Shown here: in pieces, positions 16,030 through 26,853 of the stretch | Position numbering within the stretch: the stretch's first letter is position 1 | How the letters are laid out: each line of letters begins with the position of its first letter | Assembly (NCBI RefSeq): GCF_000196675.2 | Contig: NC_015312.1 | Coordinates: 372,001-436,000 of the forward strand | Reading direction: 5' to 3' | Origin: Pseudonocardia benzenivorans CB1190 | Lineage (GTDB): Bacteria; Actinomycetota; Actinomycetes; Mycobacteriales; Pseudonocardiaceae | Length of the DNA: 64,000 nucleotides | The notes under the pieces: model-generated | What the model saw: the letters and a program-made list of their open reading frames with translations, nothing else | The model's database searches: none | What the model was told of the DNA's origin: nothing | Translations under genes and position numbers: made by a program

Positions 16030-16920
16030 TCAGACGATGCGGCTGCGCTGGCGGCCGAGCCCGGTCACCGAGATCTCGACGACGTCGCCCGGCGCGAGGA
16101 AGCGCGGCGGGTCGAAGCCGATCCCGACGCCGGCGGGCGTACCCGTGGCGATGACGTCGCCCGGCTCCAGCGTGATGCCGGCCGAGATGGTGGCGACGAG
16201 CTCCGGGATGTCGAAGATCAGGTCCTTCACCGGCGCGGACTGCCGGGGCTCGCCGTTGACGCTGCTCTCGACCTGCAGGGCCGAGACGTCGGCGATCTCG
16301 TCGGCCGAGACGGCGTAGGGCCCCATCGGGCAGTGCGTGTCCAGCGACTTGCCCAGCAGCCACTGCGAGTGCCTGCGCTGCAGGTCGCGGGCGGTGACGT
16401 CGTCGACGATCGTGTAGCCCCACACGTGCTCGAACGCGGCCTCGCGGGAGATGCCGCGGCCACCCCGTCCGATGATCACCGCGAGCTCGGCCTCGTAGTC
16501 GAGCTCCGAGGTGACGCCGGCGTGGGCGAGGACGTCGTCGAACGGTCCGGTGACCGCCGTCGTCGCCTTGGAGAAGACGACGGGGTGCTCCGGCAGGTCC
16601 TCCGACCGGTCGGGCCTGTCGTAGCCGCTGCGGCCGAACTCCGCGACGTGGGCGCGGTAGTTCTTGCCGACGCAGAAGACGTTGCGCCGGGGGCGCGGGA
16701 TCGGTGCGAGCAGCCGCACGGAGTCCAGCGGCCGGGCCGCGAGCGACGGCGCGCGCTCGGCGAGGACGGGCCCGAGCGTCGACCAGTCCTCGATCACCTC
16801 GAGCACGCCGGCGCCGGCCGGCAGCAGCTCGCTGACGTCGCGGACCTCGCCGGTCCCGTCATCGGCCACCCCCACGCGCGGCGCAGCGCCGGTCGCGTCG
16901 GTGAAGGTCACCAGCTTCAT
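16030..16920 (-). CDS. Fumarylacetoacetate hydrolase (FAH) family protein
   Basis: 296-aa enzyme with an N-terminal cap (1-75) and the FAH catalytic domain. Seen: VFCVGKNYRAHVAEFG, SELDYEAELAVIIGRGGRGI (metal-binding acidic residues), WGYTIVDDVTARDLQ and GDVIATGTPAGVG. Family members cleave or decarboxylate acylpyruvate or oxo-acid intermediates in catabolism. First gene of the operon FAH, alpha/beta hydrolase, amidohydrolase. Three AACCAAT repeats begin 5 nt before the ATG and probably bind the divergent GntR regulator. Confidence 0.88.
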   Translation of the reverse strand: MKLVTFTDATGAAPRVGVADDGTGEVRDVSELLPAGAGVLEVIEDWSTLGPVLAERAPSLAARPLDSVRLLAPIPRPRRNVFCVGKNYRAHVAEFGRSGYDRPDRSEDLPEHPVVFSKATTAVTGPFDDVLAHAGVTSELDYEAELAVIIGRGGRGISREAAFEHVWGYTIVDDVTARDLQRRHSQWLLGKSLDTHCPMGPYAVSADEIADVSALQVESSVNGEPRQSAPVKDLIFDIPELVATISAGITLEPGDVIATGTPAGVGIGFDPPRFLAPGDVVEISVTGLGRQRSRIV

Positions 16921-16924
16921 GTGC

Positions 16925-17042
16925 AACCAATCTGAACCAATGAAACCAATTCGGTCGACCCGACCGTACGCCGCGCTCGGAGGGCTGTCGAGTGCTGGAG
17001 GTCGAGCGCTGGTGGTGGCCGAGATCATTGGTCCGAATTGGT
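16925..17042. promoter_or_regulatory. ATTGGT repeat array, probable GntR operators
   Basis: AACCAAT occurs at 16925-16931, 16935-16941 and 16944-16950, next to the FAH start; ATTGGT occurs at 17027-17032 and 17037-17042, next to the GntR promoter. Copies are 9-10 bp apart, about one helical turn. ACCAATTCGGTC on one side is nearly the reverse complement of GTCCGAATTGGT on the other. The sites would cover the promoters of both divergent genes. Confidence 0.7.
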
Positions 17043-17063
17043 ATCGACGCGGTGCATCGGGGA

Positions 17064-17069
17064 TAGGGT
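17064..17069 (+). promoter_or_regulatory. -10 box (TAGGGT) of the GntR gene
   Basis: TAGGGT ends 7 nt before the ATG at 17077, so the transcript is probably leaderless. The ATTGGT pair at 17027-17042 lies at the expected -35 region and upstream of it. Confidence 0.5.
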
Positions 17070-17076
17070 GGCGGGC

Positions 17077-17739
17077 ATGCAGACGGTCGAGCAGACCCTG
17101 CGGGCCCTGCTGACCGAGGGCACCCAGGACGGCACGCTGCGCCCGGGGTCGAAGCTGCCCACCGAGCGCGAACTGGTCGAGCGGCTGGCCGCGCCGCGCA
17201 GCGCGATCCGCCGGGCGCTGGAGATCCTCGAACGCGACGGCGTGGTGATCCGGCACGTCGGACGCGGCACGTTCCTCACCGAGGTCGCCGTCCAGCAGGT
17301 CGACGGGGCGCCCGCCGACACCAGCCCCGCCGAGATCATGCAGGTCCGGCTGCTGCTCGAACCCCAGGTGGCCACGCTGGCCGCCCGGGTGGCCACCCAG
17401 GCCGACCTCGACCGGATCGGGGAGTGCCTCGCCGCCGGCGGCGCGTCCGACGACTTCGAGGGTTTCGAGTCGTGGGACGCCCGGCTGCACCGCGCCATCG
17501 CGAAGGCCGCGCACAACGGTCTGCTGATGAACATGTTCGACGTCCTCAACACCGCGCGGGCGCTACCGGTGTGGGGCTCGCTCAAGCGCCGGACGTCGAG
17601 CCCCGAACGACGGCGGTGCTACCACGAGGAGCACACCGCCGTCGTCGACGCGCTGCGCGACCGCGATCCCGACGCCGCGGGCGCCGCGATGCGCGCGCAC
17701 CTGCAGCACGTGTCGGACAACCTGCTCGGCAGGGGCTGA
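17077..17739 (+). CDS. GntR/FadR family transcriptional regulator (FCD domain)
   Basis: 220-aa regulator. The winged helix is at about 1-70 (LRPGSKLPTERELVERLAAPRSAIRRALEILERDG, then HVGRGTFL). The FCD effector domain follows from about 85, with candidate metal or ligand residues in WDARLHRAIAKAAHN, HEEHTAVVDALRDRD and AMRAHLQHV. It should repress or control the divergent FAH operon and itself, responding to a carboxylate intermediate (inference from family and repeats). It converges on the next gene with a 3-bp gap. Confidence 0.88.
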   Translation: MQTVEQTLRALLTEGTQDGTLRPGSKLPTERELVERLAAPRSAIRRALEILERDGVVIRHVGRGTFLTEVAVQQVDGAPADTSPAEIMQVRLLLEPQVATLAARVATQADLDRIGECLAAGGASDDFEGFESWDARLHRAIAKAAHNGLLMNMFDVLNTARALPVWGSLKRRTSSPERRRCYHEEHTAVVDALRDRDPDAAGAAMRAHLQHVSDNLLGRG

Positions 17740-17742
17740 GCG

Positions 17743-18465
17743 CTACCGCAGGTGCCGCTCCAGGAAGCGGTCGGCGTCCTCGCCCGCGTGCTCCGGGACC
17801 CCGGTGTGCCCACCCATGTTGGCGTGCAACGACTTCTCCGGCGAGCCGAGGGCATCGAACAGGTCGAGGGCCTGCTGCCGGTCGTTGCCCTCGTCGTCCC
17901 ACTGCAGCAGGACGTGCACCGGGACGGTGACCTCCCGGGCCTCCTCGACGACGGCGCGCGGCACCCAGCTCCCGGCGAACAGCACGGCTGCCGCGATCCG
18001 CGGCTCGACCCGCGCGAGGCGCACGCCGATGCTGATGATCCCGCCCGTGTAGGCGACCCGGCCGTCGATCCCGGGCAGCGCGTCGAGGAGTGCCTGCCAC
18101 TCCGGAACCGCCTGGTCGACGAGCGGGAGGACCAGCCCGTCGACGACGTCGTCGGGGACCCTCTCGCCGGTCTGCACCGCCCGCCGCAGGTCGGCGCGGG
18201 CGTCGTCGAGCGCGGGGGTGCGCGGGCGGTCGCCGCTTCCCGGGTTCTCGATCGTGGCCGCCGCGAAGCCCCGCGCGACCGCGTACCGGGCCCGCGCCGC
18301 GAGCCTTGGGTGCATCCGTCGCAGGTCGCCGGGGTGGCCGAGCAGGACGAGCGGCGCCCTCTCGGACCCCGGCGACCACAGGGTGCCAGGGATGTCGCCG
18401 AGCAGGAAGCCGCGTTCGCGGACGCCGTCGTCGAGAAGCGTCTCTTCGGTGAAGTTCAGGTCCAT
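17743..18465 (-). CDS. Alpha/beta hydrolase, dienelactone-hydrolase-like
   Basis: 240-aa cytoplasmic protein with an alpha/beta hydrolase layout: GFLLGDIPGTLWSPG, PLVLLGHPGDLRRMHP, ARGFAAATIENPGSGDRP, VPVHVLLQWDDEGN (acid) and MGGHTGVP (histidine). The nucleophile region reads GGIISIG with S145, so the usual Gly two residues before the serine is replaced by Ile; activity may differ from standard esterases. Not in an operon; the stop is 3 bp from the GntR stop. Confidence 0.7.
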   Translation of the reverse strand: MDLNFTEETLLDDGVRERGFLLGDIPGTLWSPGSERAPLVLLGHPGDLRRMHPRLAARARYAVARGFAAATIENPGSGDRPRTPALDDARADLRRAVQTGERVPDDVVDGLVLPLVDQAVPEWQALLDALPGIDGRVAYTGGIISIGVRLARVEPRIAAAVLFAGSWVPRAVVEEAREVTVPVHVLLQWDDEGNDRQQALDLFDALGSPEKSLHANMGGHTGVPEHAGEDADRFLERHLR

Positions 18466-18656
18466 GGTCGTGCCCTTCGGGAGTGCTGGAACGGCGCTCC
18501 CGGGCGACCTACCGCCCGACCGTGACCCCTGAGGAGAGCACCCACGTCGAAACGTTCACGGGTACCACCTCCTCGGGCCGGCGCACGGTCGTCGGCAAGT
18601 TAGCAGTCGTCGCCGTTGCGCTCCACGGATTTCCGCGCGCCGCCATCGAACGACGA

Positions 18657-18689
18657 ACGCCGGCCCGCCCTGTTCGGGCGGCCCGGCGT
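18657..18689 (-). terminator. hairpin terminator after tRNA-Ser(GGA)
   Basis: Two 14-nt arms with one mismatch (ACGCCGG...CCGCCC type) flank a TGTTC loop, 16 nt beyond the tRNA 3' end on the minus strand. Confidence 0.65.
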
Positions 18690-18704
18690 CGTCGCTGTTC
18701 CGGG

Positions 18705-18792
18705 TGGCGGAGGATAGGGGATTCGAACCCCTGAGGGATTGCTCCCAACACGCTTTCCAAGCGTGCGCCCTAGGCCACTAGGCGAATCCTCC
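18705..18792 (-). tRNA. tRNA-Ser(GGA)
   Basis: Acceptor GGAGGAT pairs with ATCCTCC; discriminator G and CCA are encoded. Anticodon loop TTGGAAA carries GGA and reads UCU/UCC. Long variable arm (GGGAGCAATCCC) and TTCGAAT T-loop fit class II tRNA-Ser. Confidence 0.95.
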
Positions 18793-18855
18793 GCGTCGGA
18801 GCATAGCGACCGCTCGTCGTGGCCCCCGCGGCGGGACCGCCGCGCGGGGAGCCGC

Positions 18856-18861
18856 TACACT
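18856..18861 (+). promoter_or_regulatory. -10 box (TACACT) of the SRP RNA gene
   Basis: TACACT ends 7 nt before the first paired base of the SRP RNA at 18869. Confidence 0.55.
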
Positions 18862-18868
18862 CGACCAC

Positions 18869-18956
18869 GGACTCCGCGCGGCGCGCATCCTGTGAACTCC
18901 CCCAGGGCCGGAAGGCAGCAAGGGTCAACGGGCTCTGCCGGGTGCGCGGAGTCCCC
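18869..18956 (+). ncRNA. ffs: small signal recognition particle RNA (4.5S type)
   Basis: GGACTCCGCGC (18869-18879) pairs with GCGCGGAGTCC (18944-18954) to close the hairpin. The tip holds the universally conserved Ffh-binding and tetraloop segment, including CAGGGCCGGAAGGCAGCAAGG. The RNA directs ribosomes with nascent membrane proteins to the membrane with Ffh and FtsY. Position just before dnaX is the standard actinobacterial location. Exact ends are estimated. Confidence 0.93.
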
Positions 18957-19012
18957 TTTGTGTCCGGTCCGCGCGGTCGGCGCCCGCCCTCCCCGGTGTC
19001 GGCACCGGTGGG

Positions 19013-19018
19013 TAGCCT
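19013..19018 (+). promoter_or_regulatory. -10 box (TAGCCT) of dnaX
   Basis: TAGCCT ends 7 nt before the GTG at 19026; no Shine-Dalgarno is present, consistent with a leaderless dnaX mRNA. Confidence 0.5.
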
Positions 19019-19025
19019 CGCGGGC

Positions 19026-21485
19026 GTGGCGCTGGCTCTGTACCGGAAGTACCGCCCGGCCAAGTTCGCCGAGGTGGTGGGCCAGGAGCACGTCACCGAG
19101 CCGCTCGGGGTCGCCCTCACGGCCGGCAGGATCAACCACGCGTACCTGTTCTCCGGGCCGCGCGGCTGCGGCAAGACGTCGTCGGCACGGATCCTCGCGC
19201 GATCGCTGAACTGCGAGCTGGGCCCGACGCCCGACCCCTGCGGCGTCTGCCCGTCCTGCATCGCCCTGGCGCCGGAGGGTCCCGGCTCGATCGACGTCGT
19301 CGAGCTCGACGCGGCGTCGCACGGCGGTGTCGACGACGCCCGCGAGCTGCGCGACCGCGCCTTCTACGCGCCGGCCGAGTCGCGGTACCGGGTGTTCATC
19401 GTCGACGAGGCGCACATGGTCACGACGCAGGGCTTCAACGCCCTGCTCAAGATCGTCGAGGAGCCGCCGGACCACCTCGTCTTCATCTTCGCGACGACCG
19501 AGCCCGAGAAGGTGCTGCCGACCATCCGGTCGCGCACCCACCACTACCCGTTCCGGCTGATCCCGCCCGGCACGCTGCGCGCGCTGCTCGAGCGGATCTG
19601 CGCCGAGGAGGGCGTCACCGTCGCGCCTGCGGTGTACCCGTTGGTCATCCGCGCGGGCGGGGGATCGGCGCGCGACACCCTCTCCGTGCTCGACCAGCTG
19701 CTGGCCGGCGCGGGGGAGGAGGGTGTCACCTACGAGCGCGCGGTCGCGCTGCTCGGGGTCACCGACGTCGCGCTGGTCGACGACGTCGTCGACGGGCTCG
19801 CCGCGGGTGACTCGGCAGCGGTGTACGAGGCGGTCGACCGGCTCGTGGAGGCCGGGCACGATCCGCGCCGGTTCGCCGCCGACCTCATGCAACGCCTGCG
19901 CGACCTCATGCTCCTGCAGGCGGTGCCCGATGCCGCGGGCCAGGGCATCGTCGAGGCCGCCGACGACGAGATCTCGCGGATGATGGAACAGGCCGGCAAG
20001 ATCGGCCCCGCGACGCTGGCCCGCTACGGCGACATCGTCCACACCGGGCTCACCGAGATGCGTGGCGCGACGGCTCCGCGGCTGCTCCTGGAGCTGCTCT
20101 GTGCGCGGATGCTGCTGCCGGCGGCCACCACGTCCGACGCCGCGCTGCTCGAACGGCTCGAGCGGCTGGAGCGCCGGGCCTCGATCGAGGGGCCGCCGGA
20201 GCCGGGGGCGTCGTCCGAGGGCGAGGGCCCTGCCGCAGGGAAGCGGCAGTTCGCGCGCCCGTCCCAGCGCCGGACCGACGCCCCGGCGCAGCCGCCCACG
20301 GCCGCGGAGCAGGCCGCCGCCCCCGAACCACGCCCGACGGCGGCCGTTTCGGCCCGGGCTCCGGAGCCTGCGCCGGTTCCCGGGCCCGCCGTGCCGCAGG
20401 CGTCGCACGACCTCACCGAGGAACCGGGACGGTCCGCCCGCCCCGCGGAGCCCGATCGCGCCGTCGCGGCGGCCGGGGGAGCCGATGCGGACGAGGAGCG
20501 GGCGCCCGCCCGGCCGCAGGCGGAGGTGCCACCCGCCGACCGCCCCGCACCCGCCGGCCCGGGCCGGCCCCCGGCCGAACCGCCCCGCGGCGACCACCCG
20601 GCCGCCGAGCGGGCCTCGGAGGCGGCAGCCGCGGCCGCCGGGACGCCGACGGCCCCGGCCCGGCCCGATCTGCGGCCCGATCAGCGGCCCGATCAGCAAC
20701 GCCCCGCCGCGCAGCAGCGCACGGAGCGCGCCGAGCCGGCTGTGCCACCGGTCCGTGAGGCGCCCGAACAGACCGCTCCTGTGTCGACCTCTCCTGGGCC
20801 GGCCGGCTCGGAGCCGCCCGGCCCCGGGCCAACTGCCCAGGCGCCGACCGCCCCTGCGCCGACCGGCTCGGAGCCGCCCGCGCCTGCGCCGACCGGCTCG
20901 GAGCCGCCCGCGCCGATGTCCCGCGGGATCGACGCCGCCGCGGTCCGCCGCGTCTGGCCGGAGATCCTCTCGGCGACGAAGCAGCGCAAGATGCGCACGC
21001 ACGCGCTGCTGGTCACGGCCACCGTCCGGACCGTCGCCGACGACACCCTCGTCCTCGCCGCGGGCACTGCCGCGCTGGCCCGCCTGCTGTCGGAGCAGAG
21101 CAACCTCGACATCATCGCCGATGCCCTCAACGCGGTCCTCGGCGTCCGCTGGCGGGTGCGGTGCGAGTTCGGCGACGCGGCCCCGCCAGCCCAGGCCGCC
21201 CCGCAGCGCCGCGAACCCGCCGTCCCGCCCGGCCGTCGCGACCAGGGTCGGCCGAGCGCCGAGCGCGGCGCGCCCCCGCGCCGGCGCAGCGCCCCCGACG
21301 ACGGCATCCCGCTCCCGCCCGAGCCGCCGTCCGACGAGGCTCCGCCGGAGGACGACGAGGAGGCGATGATGGCCGAGGCCGCGGCCGACTCGGGCAACGG
21401 TCCGGTCGAGCGCCGCGACCCCGAGGAGGCGGCGATCGAGCTGCTCGCGGCGGAGCTCGGGGCGAAGGCGATCGACCGGCCCTGA
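19026..21485 (+). CDS. dnaX: DNA polymerase III subunit gamma/tau
   Basis: Clamp-loader ATPase, 819 aa. Domain I: LYRKYRPAKFAEVVGQEHV, Walker A GPRGCGKT (44-51), zinc cysteines C63, C72, C75, C78, Walker B DEAH (127-130) and the sensor TEPEKVLPTIRSRTHH. Domains II-III extend to about 380. A Pro/Ala-rich linker (about 390-640) contains short repeats, including RPD-rich and TGSEPPAPAP copies at about 20663-20700 and 20850-20915. A folded segment IDAAAVRRVWPEILSATKQRKMRTHALL (tau-like, C-terminal) follows. GTG start set by the -10 box; no frameshift motif was evident. Confidence 0.95.
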   Translation: MALALYRKYRPAKFAEVVGQEHVTEPLGVALTAGRINHAYLFSGPRGCGKTSSARILARSLNCELGPTPDPCGVCPSCIALAPEGPGSIDVVELDAASHGGVDDARELRDRAFYAPAESRYRVFIVDEAHMVTTQGFNALLKIVEEPPDHLVFIFATTEPEKVLPTIRSRTHHYPFRLIPPGTLRALLERICAEEGVTVAPAVYPLVIRAGGGSARDTLSVLDQLLAGAGEEGVTYERAVALLGVTDVALVDDVVDGLAAGDSAAVYEAVDRLVEAGHDPRRFAADLMQRLRDLMLLQAVPDAAGQGIVEAADDEISRMMEQAGKIGPATLARYGDIVHTGLTEMRGATAPRLLLELLCARMLLPAATTSDAALLERLERLERRASIEGPPEPGASSEGEGPAAGKRQFARPSQRRTDAPAQPPTAAEQAAAPEPRPTAAVSARAPEPAPVPGPAVPQASHDLTEEPGRSARPAEPDRAVAAAGGADADEERAPARPQAEVPPADRPAPAGPGRPPAEPPRGDHPAAERASEAAAAAAGTPTAPARPDLRPDQRPDQQRPAAQQRTERAEPAVPPVREAPEQTAPVSTSPGPAGSEPPGPGPTAQAPTAPAPTGSEPPAPAPTGSEPPAPMSRGIDAAAVRRVWPEILSATKQRKMRTHALLVTATVRTVADDTLVLAAGTAALARLLSEQSNLDIIADALNAVLGVRWRVRCEFGDAAPPAQAAPQRREPAVPPGRRDQGRPSAERGAPPRRRSAPDDGIPLPPEPPSDEAPPEDDEEAMMAEAAADSGNGPVERRDPEEAAIELLAAELGAKAIDRP

Positions 21486-21559
21486 CCGCTGACCGCGGAA
21501 AAGGGTGAATCGGACGGAACAGGGGTGCTGGCACCCGCGTCCCGGGCCTCCGACCTGCG

Positions 21560-21565
21560 TAGGCT
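21560..21565 (+). promoter_or_regulatory. -10 box (TAGGCT) of the P-type ATPase gene
   Basis: TAGGCT ends 8 nt before the GTG at 21574, with no Shine-Dalgarno, so a leaderless mRNA is likely. Confidence 0.5.
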
Positions 21566-21573
21566 CCGCCGAC

Positions 21574-23952
<2,379 letters not shown>

Positions 23953-23976
23953 GGCCGGCGGCCCGCGAGCGTGTCG

Positions 23977-24999
23977 TCAGCGTGAGGAGACCGCGCTGAC
24001 GACATGTCCCGACTCGGCGGCCTCGGCGCGGCGGGCGAGCCGGCCGGCGATCGCGGCGCAGGCCATCAGCTGGATCATGTGGAACAGCATGATCGGCAGG
24101 ACGATCGCCCCGACCTGGGCGCCCGCGAAGAGCACGCCGGCCATGGGCAGGCCGGTCGCCAGGCTCTTCTTCGAGCCGCAGAACATGATCGTGATGCGGT
24201 CGGCGTGGGTGAAGCCGCGCGGTCCGTACCAGGTCAGCAGCAGGACGGCGGCCAGCAGGACGAGGCAGATCGCGACCAGGGTGAGCAGCGCGGGCACCGA
24301 CAGCGTCCCCCAGATCCCCTCGGCCATGCCCTCGCTGAACGCGACGTAGACGACCAGCAGGATCGATCCGCGGTCGACGAGCACCAGGTGCTTCTTGTGC
24401 CGCGCGACCCAGCCGCCGATCCAGCGCCGGGCGAGCTGGCCGAGGACGAACGGCGCGAGCAACTGCAGGGCGACGTCGGCCACCGCGCCGCCGGAGATGC
24501 CGCCGTGCGAGGCGAGCAGCAGGCCGGCGAGCAGCGGCGTCACGACGATGCCCAGCAGGTTCGACAGCGACGCGGCGCAGACCGCCGCGGACACGTTGCC
24601 GCGTGCCAGCGAGGTGAACGCGATCGACGACTGCACCGTCGAGGGCAGGCAGCACAGGAACAGCACGCCGACGGCGAGCTCGCGCGGCAGCACGCTCGCC
24701 GGGAGCAGCGAGACCGCGAGACCGAGCAGCGGGAACAGCACGAAGGTCGCGAGGAGGACCGTGCCGTGCAGCCGCCAGTGGCGCAGCCCGTCGAGCGCTT
24801 CGCGCGTCGAGAGCCGCGCGCCGTAGAGGAAGAACAGCAGGCCGATGGCGACCGTCGTCGCGTGGCCGAAGCCGGTGGCGACGCCACCGCGGGCCGGGAC
24901 GAGCGCCGCGATCCCGATGACGAGGAGGAGCAGCACGATGAAGACGTCGATCCGGACGCGGCGGAGGCGGGCGAGCACGTCGTCCAGGGTCGACGGCAT
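23977..24999 (-). CDS. Bile acid:sodium symporter family protein, SLC10A7-like
   Basis: 340-aa integral membrane protein with nine or ten hydrophobic helices and the SBF-like signatures FFLYGARLSTREALDGLRHWRLH, CCLPSTVQSSIAFTSLARGN and FCGSKKSLATGLPMA. Bacterial members transport anionic organic solutes or are of unknown role. Start at MPSTLDDV is preferred to the ATG at 25038, since the latter lies within the divergent promoter. It ends 24 bp after the convergent ATPase. LysR is encoded divergently and may regulate it. Confidence 0.82.
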   Translation of the reverse strand: MPSTLDDVLARLRRVRIDVFIVLLLLVIGIAALVPARGGVATGFGHATTVAIGLLFFLYGARLSTREALDGLRHWRLHGTVLLATFVLFPLLGLAVSLLPASVLPRELAVGVLFLCCLPSTVQSSIAFTSLARGNVSAAVCAASLSNLLGIVVTPLLAGLLLASHGGISGGAVADVALQLLAPFVLGQLARRWIGGWVARHKKHLVLVDRGSILLVVYVAFSEGMAEGIWGTLSVPALLTLVAICLVLLAAVLLLTWYGPRGFTHADRITIMFCGSKKSLATGLPMAGVLFAGAQVGAIVLPIMLFHMIQLMACAAIAGRLARRAEAAESGHVVSAVSSR

Positions 25000-25036
25000 C
25001 CGGTCATTCGGAAACGGGCACGCCGAGCTGTCTGCC

Positions 25037-25051
25037 ATCGGAATCTATGAT
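25037..25051. promoter_or_regulatory. LysR-type box with overlapping divergent -10 elements
   Basis: ATC-N9-GAT contains the T-N11-A pattern typical of LysR operators. TATGAT (25046-25051, plus) is 6 nt before the LysR GTG; TAGATT on the minus strand (25042-25047) can serve the transporter gene. The two -10 hexamers share two base pairs. Confidence 0.5.
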
Positions 25052-25057
25052 GACCGC

Positions 25058-25921
25058 GTGCTCGATCCCGTCCTGCTCCGCTCCTTCGTCGCGGTGGCGC
25101 GCGCGCTGAGCTTCACTCGCGCCGCGGAGGCCCTCGGCGTCCGGCAGAGCACGGTGAGCCAGCACGTCCGCAGGCTCGAGGACGTCGTCGGCCGCACGTT
25201 GTTCGTGCGCGACACCCACTCCGTCGCCCTCACGTCCGACGGCGAGGCGATGGTCGAGTTCGCCGACACGATCCTCGACACGCAGGAGCGCGCGGTGGCG
25301 CACTTCCGCGGCGTGCAGGTGCGTGGGCGGCTGCGGCTCGGGGTCTCGGAGGACCTCGTCCTCACCCGGATGGCGTCGATCCTCGACGGGTTCCGGCGCC
25401 GGCACCCGGCCGTCGACCTGGTGCTGACGGTCGGCCTCAGCGAGAACCTCGAGTCCGCTCTCGACACGGGCGACCTCGACCTGATCTTCGCCAAGCGCTC
25501 GCCCGGCCGCCCCCGGGGAACGACCGTGTGGCGCGACCGCTTCGTCTGGGTGTCGGCACCGGGGTTCCGGCTCGACGGCGGACCGGTGCCGCTGGTGGCC
25601 TATCCGCGGCCGAGCCTGTCGCGGGCGTCGGCGATCGCGGCGCTGGAGTCGGCCGGGCTGTCGTGGCGGCTCTCGTGCACGAGCGCGTCGCTCTCGGGGC
25701 TGCGTGCGGCGGCGCTCGCGGGGCTGGGGGTCGTGGCGCACGCGGAGACGCTCGTGCCCGACGGCCTGGTGCGGGTGCCGGGGCTGCCGCCGCTCGACGA
25801 CTTCGAGTTCACGTTGCAGACCTCCCGCCGGGCGACCGGGCAGGTCTCCGACGCGGTCGAGGCGATGACGCGGGCGATCCACGACTCCGCAGGATCGCTG
25901 CGGTCCGGTTCGCCCGGCTGA
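25058..25921 (+). CDS. LysR family transcriptional regulator
   Basis: 287-aa regulator. HTH at residues about 1-60 (LLRSFVAVARALSFTRAAEALGVRQSTVSQHVRRLEDVVGRTLFVRD), then the periplasmic-binding-protein-like effector domain (VRGRLRLGVSEDLV, LDTGDLDLIFAKRSPGRPRG). The GTG at 25058 gives the normal LysR N-terminus and follows TATGAT by 6 nt. Most likely controls the divergent SLC10A7-like transporter gene and itself. Confidence 0.9.
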   Translation: MLDPVLLRSFVAVARALSFTRAAEALGVRQSTVSQHVRRLEDVVGRTLFVRDTHSVALTSDGEAMVEFADTILDTQERAVAHFRGVQVRGRLRLGVSEDLVLTRMASILDGFRRRHPAVDLVLTVGLSENLESALDTGDLDLIFAKRSPGRPRGTTVWRDRFVWVSAPGFRLDGGPVPLVAYPRPSLSRASAIAALESAGLSWRLSCTSASLSGLRAAALAGLGVVAHAETLVPDGLVRVPGLPPLDDFEFTLQTSRRATGQVSDAVEAMTRAIHDSAGSLRSGSPG

Positions 25922-25941
25922 GCCGGACGAGCCGGCGCCGG

Positions 25942-26772
25942 TCAGCGGTTCAGGAACGCCTCGATGCCGGCGGCGATCGCGGCGGCGTACCGGGCGCGCC
26001 CCGCCGGGGAGCCGACCAGGGCCGCCTCCGCCGCGTTGCGCATGTTCGCGCACTCCACGAGGGCGGCGGGGCGCGTCGAGAGGTTCAGTCCGGCCAGGTC
26101 CCTGCGGGGTGAGAGACCGTCCGTGCCGACGTAGTCCGAGACCGCGAACCCGCCCGCGCGCAGCGCGTCGCGCAGGTCCGCCGACAGTTGGTGTGCCGGG
26201 CCGGACTGGGCGGCGTTGAGCGGCGGATCGGAGTAGGCGACGTGGAAGCCCCTGTTGCCGGGCGCCGATCCGTCGGCGTGCAGGGAGACGACCGCGTCCG
26301 CGTCCGCCTGCTCCCCGGCCGCGCCACGGACGTCGACGCACGGACCGACGCCGGTGTCGTCGTCGCGCGTCATGACGACGGTGACGCCCTTGGCCGTGAG
26401 GGCGTCCCGCACCCGCAGCGCCAGGTCCCAGTTGAACGCGTGCTCGGGGTACCCGGCGTCGGTCTGGGTGCCGGTGGTGTTGCAGGGCTTCGTGCCGCCC
26501 CGCCCGTCGGGAACGGGGGCGTTGACGGCGGCGCGGTCGCGGGCGTTCCCGCCGTTGTGGCCCGGGTCGAGGACGACGACGTGCCGCGCCCTCGGGGCGG
26601 GCGGTGCCGCGGGCGCGGGAACCGGCACGGCCGTGGAGACGGGAACGGCGTCGGACACGGACACCGGCGCGGGTGAAGCGGTCGAGGCGGTCGGGGCCGA
26701 CGCGGCCGCACCGCACCCGGCCAGGAGGACGCCCGCGAGCAGGACGACGACGGCGCGGCTCGGGGCGGACAC
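25942..26772 (-). CDS. N-acetylmuramoyl-L-alanine amidase, lipoprotein
   Basis: 276-aa exported zinc amidase that cleaves the bond between MurNAc and L-Ala in peptidoglycan. The signal peptide ends in a lipobox VLLAGC with C20, so it is probably lipid-anchored. A Pro/Ala/Val linker (21-62) precedes the Amidase_3 domain: [11 protein letters not shown], then [18 protein letters not shown] and the catalytic-type LVECANMRN. An insert with two cysteines ([15 protein letters not shown]) may form a disulfide. GTG start with weak upstream signal. Convergent with the LysR gene. Confidence 0.85.
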   Translation of the reverse strand: MSAPSRAVVVLLAGVLLAGCGAAASAPTASTASPAPVSVSDAVPVSTAVPVPAPAAPPAPRARHVVVLDPGHNGGNARDRAAVNAPVPDGRGGTKPCNTTGTQTDAGYPEHAFNWDLALRVRDALTAKGVTVVMTRDDDTGVGPCVDVRGAAGEQADADAVVSLHADGSAPGNRGFHVAYSDPPLNAAQSGPAHQLSADLRDALRAGGFAVSDYVGTDGLSPRRDLAGLNLSTRPAALVECANMRNAAEAALVGSPAGRARYAAAIAAGIEAFLNR

Positions 26773-26853
26773 GGCCGACAGCTTCGCACGGCTACCCTGG
26801 CGACCGGGCGTCGTCCGCAGCGGACACGCGGCGAGAATGACGGGAGAGCGCTG

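Noticed and set aside
20663..20915. Tandem repeats in dnaX as a mobile or CRISPR-like element
   Set aside because: They are in-frame Pro-rich linker repeats of the tau part, with no spacers or cas genes.
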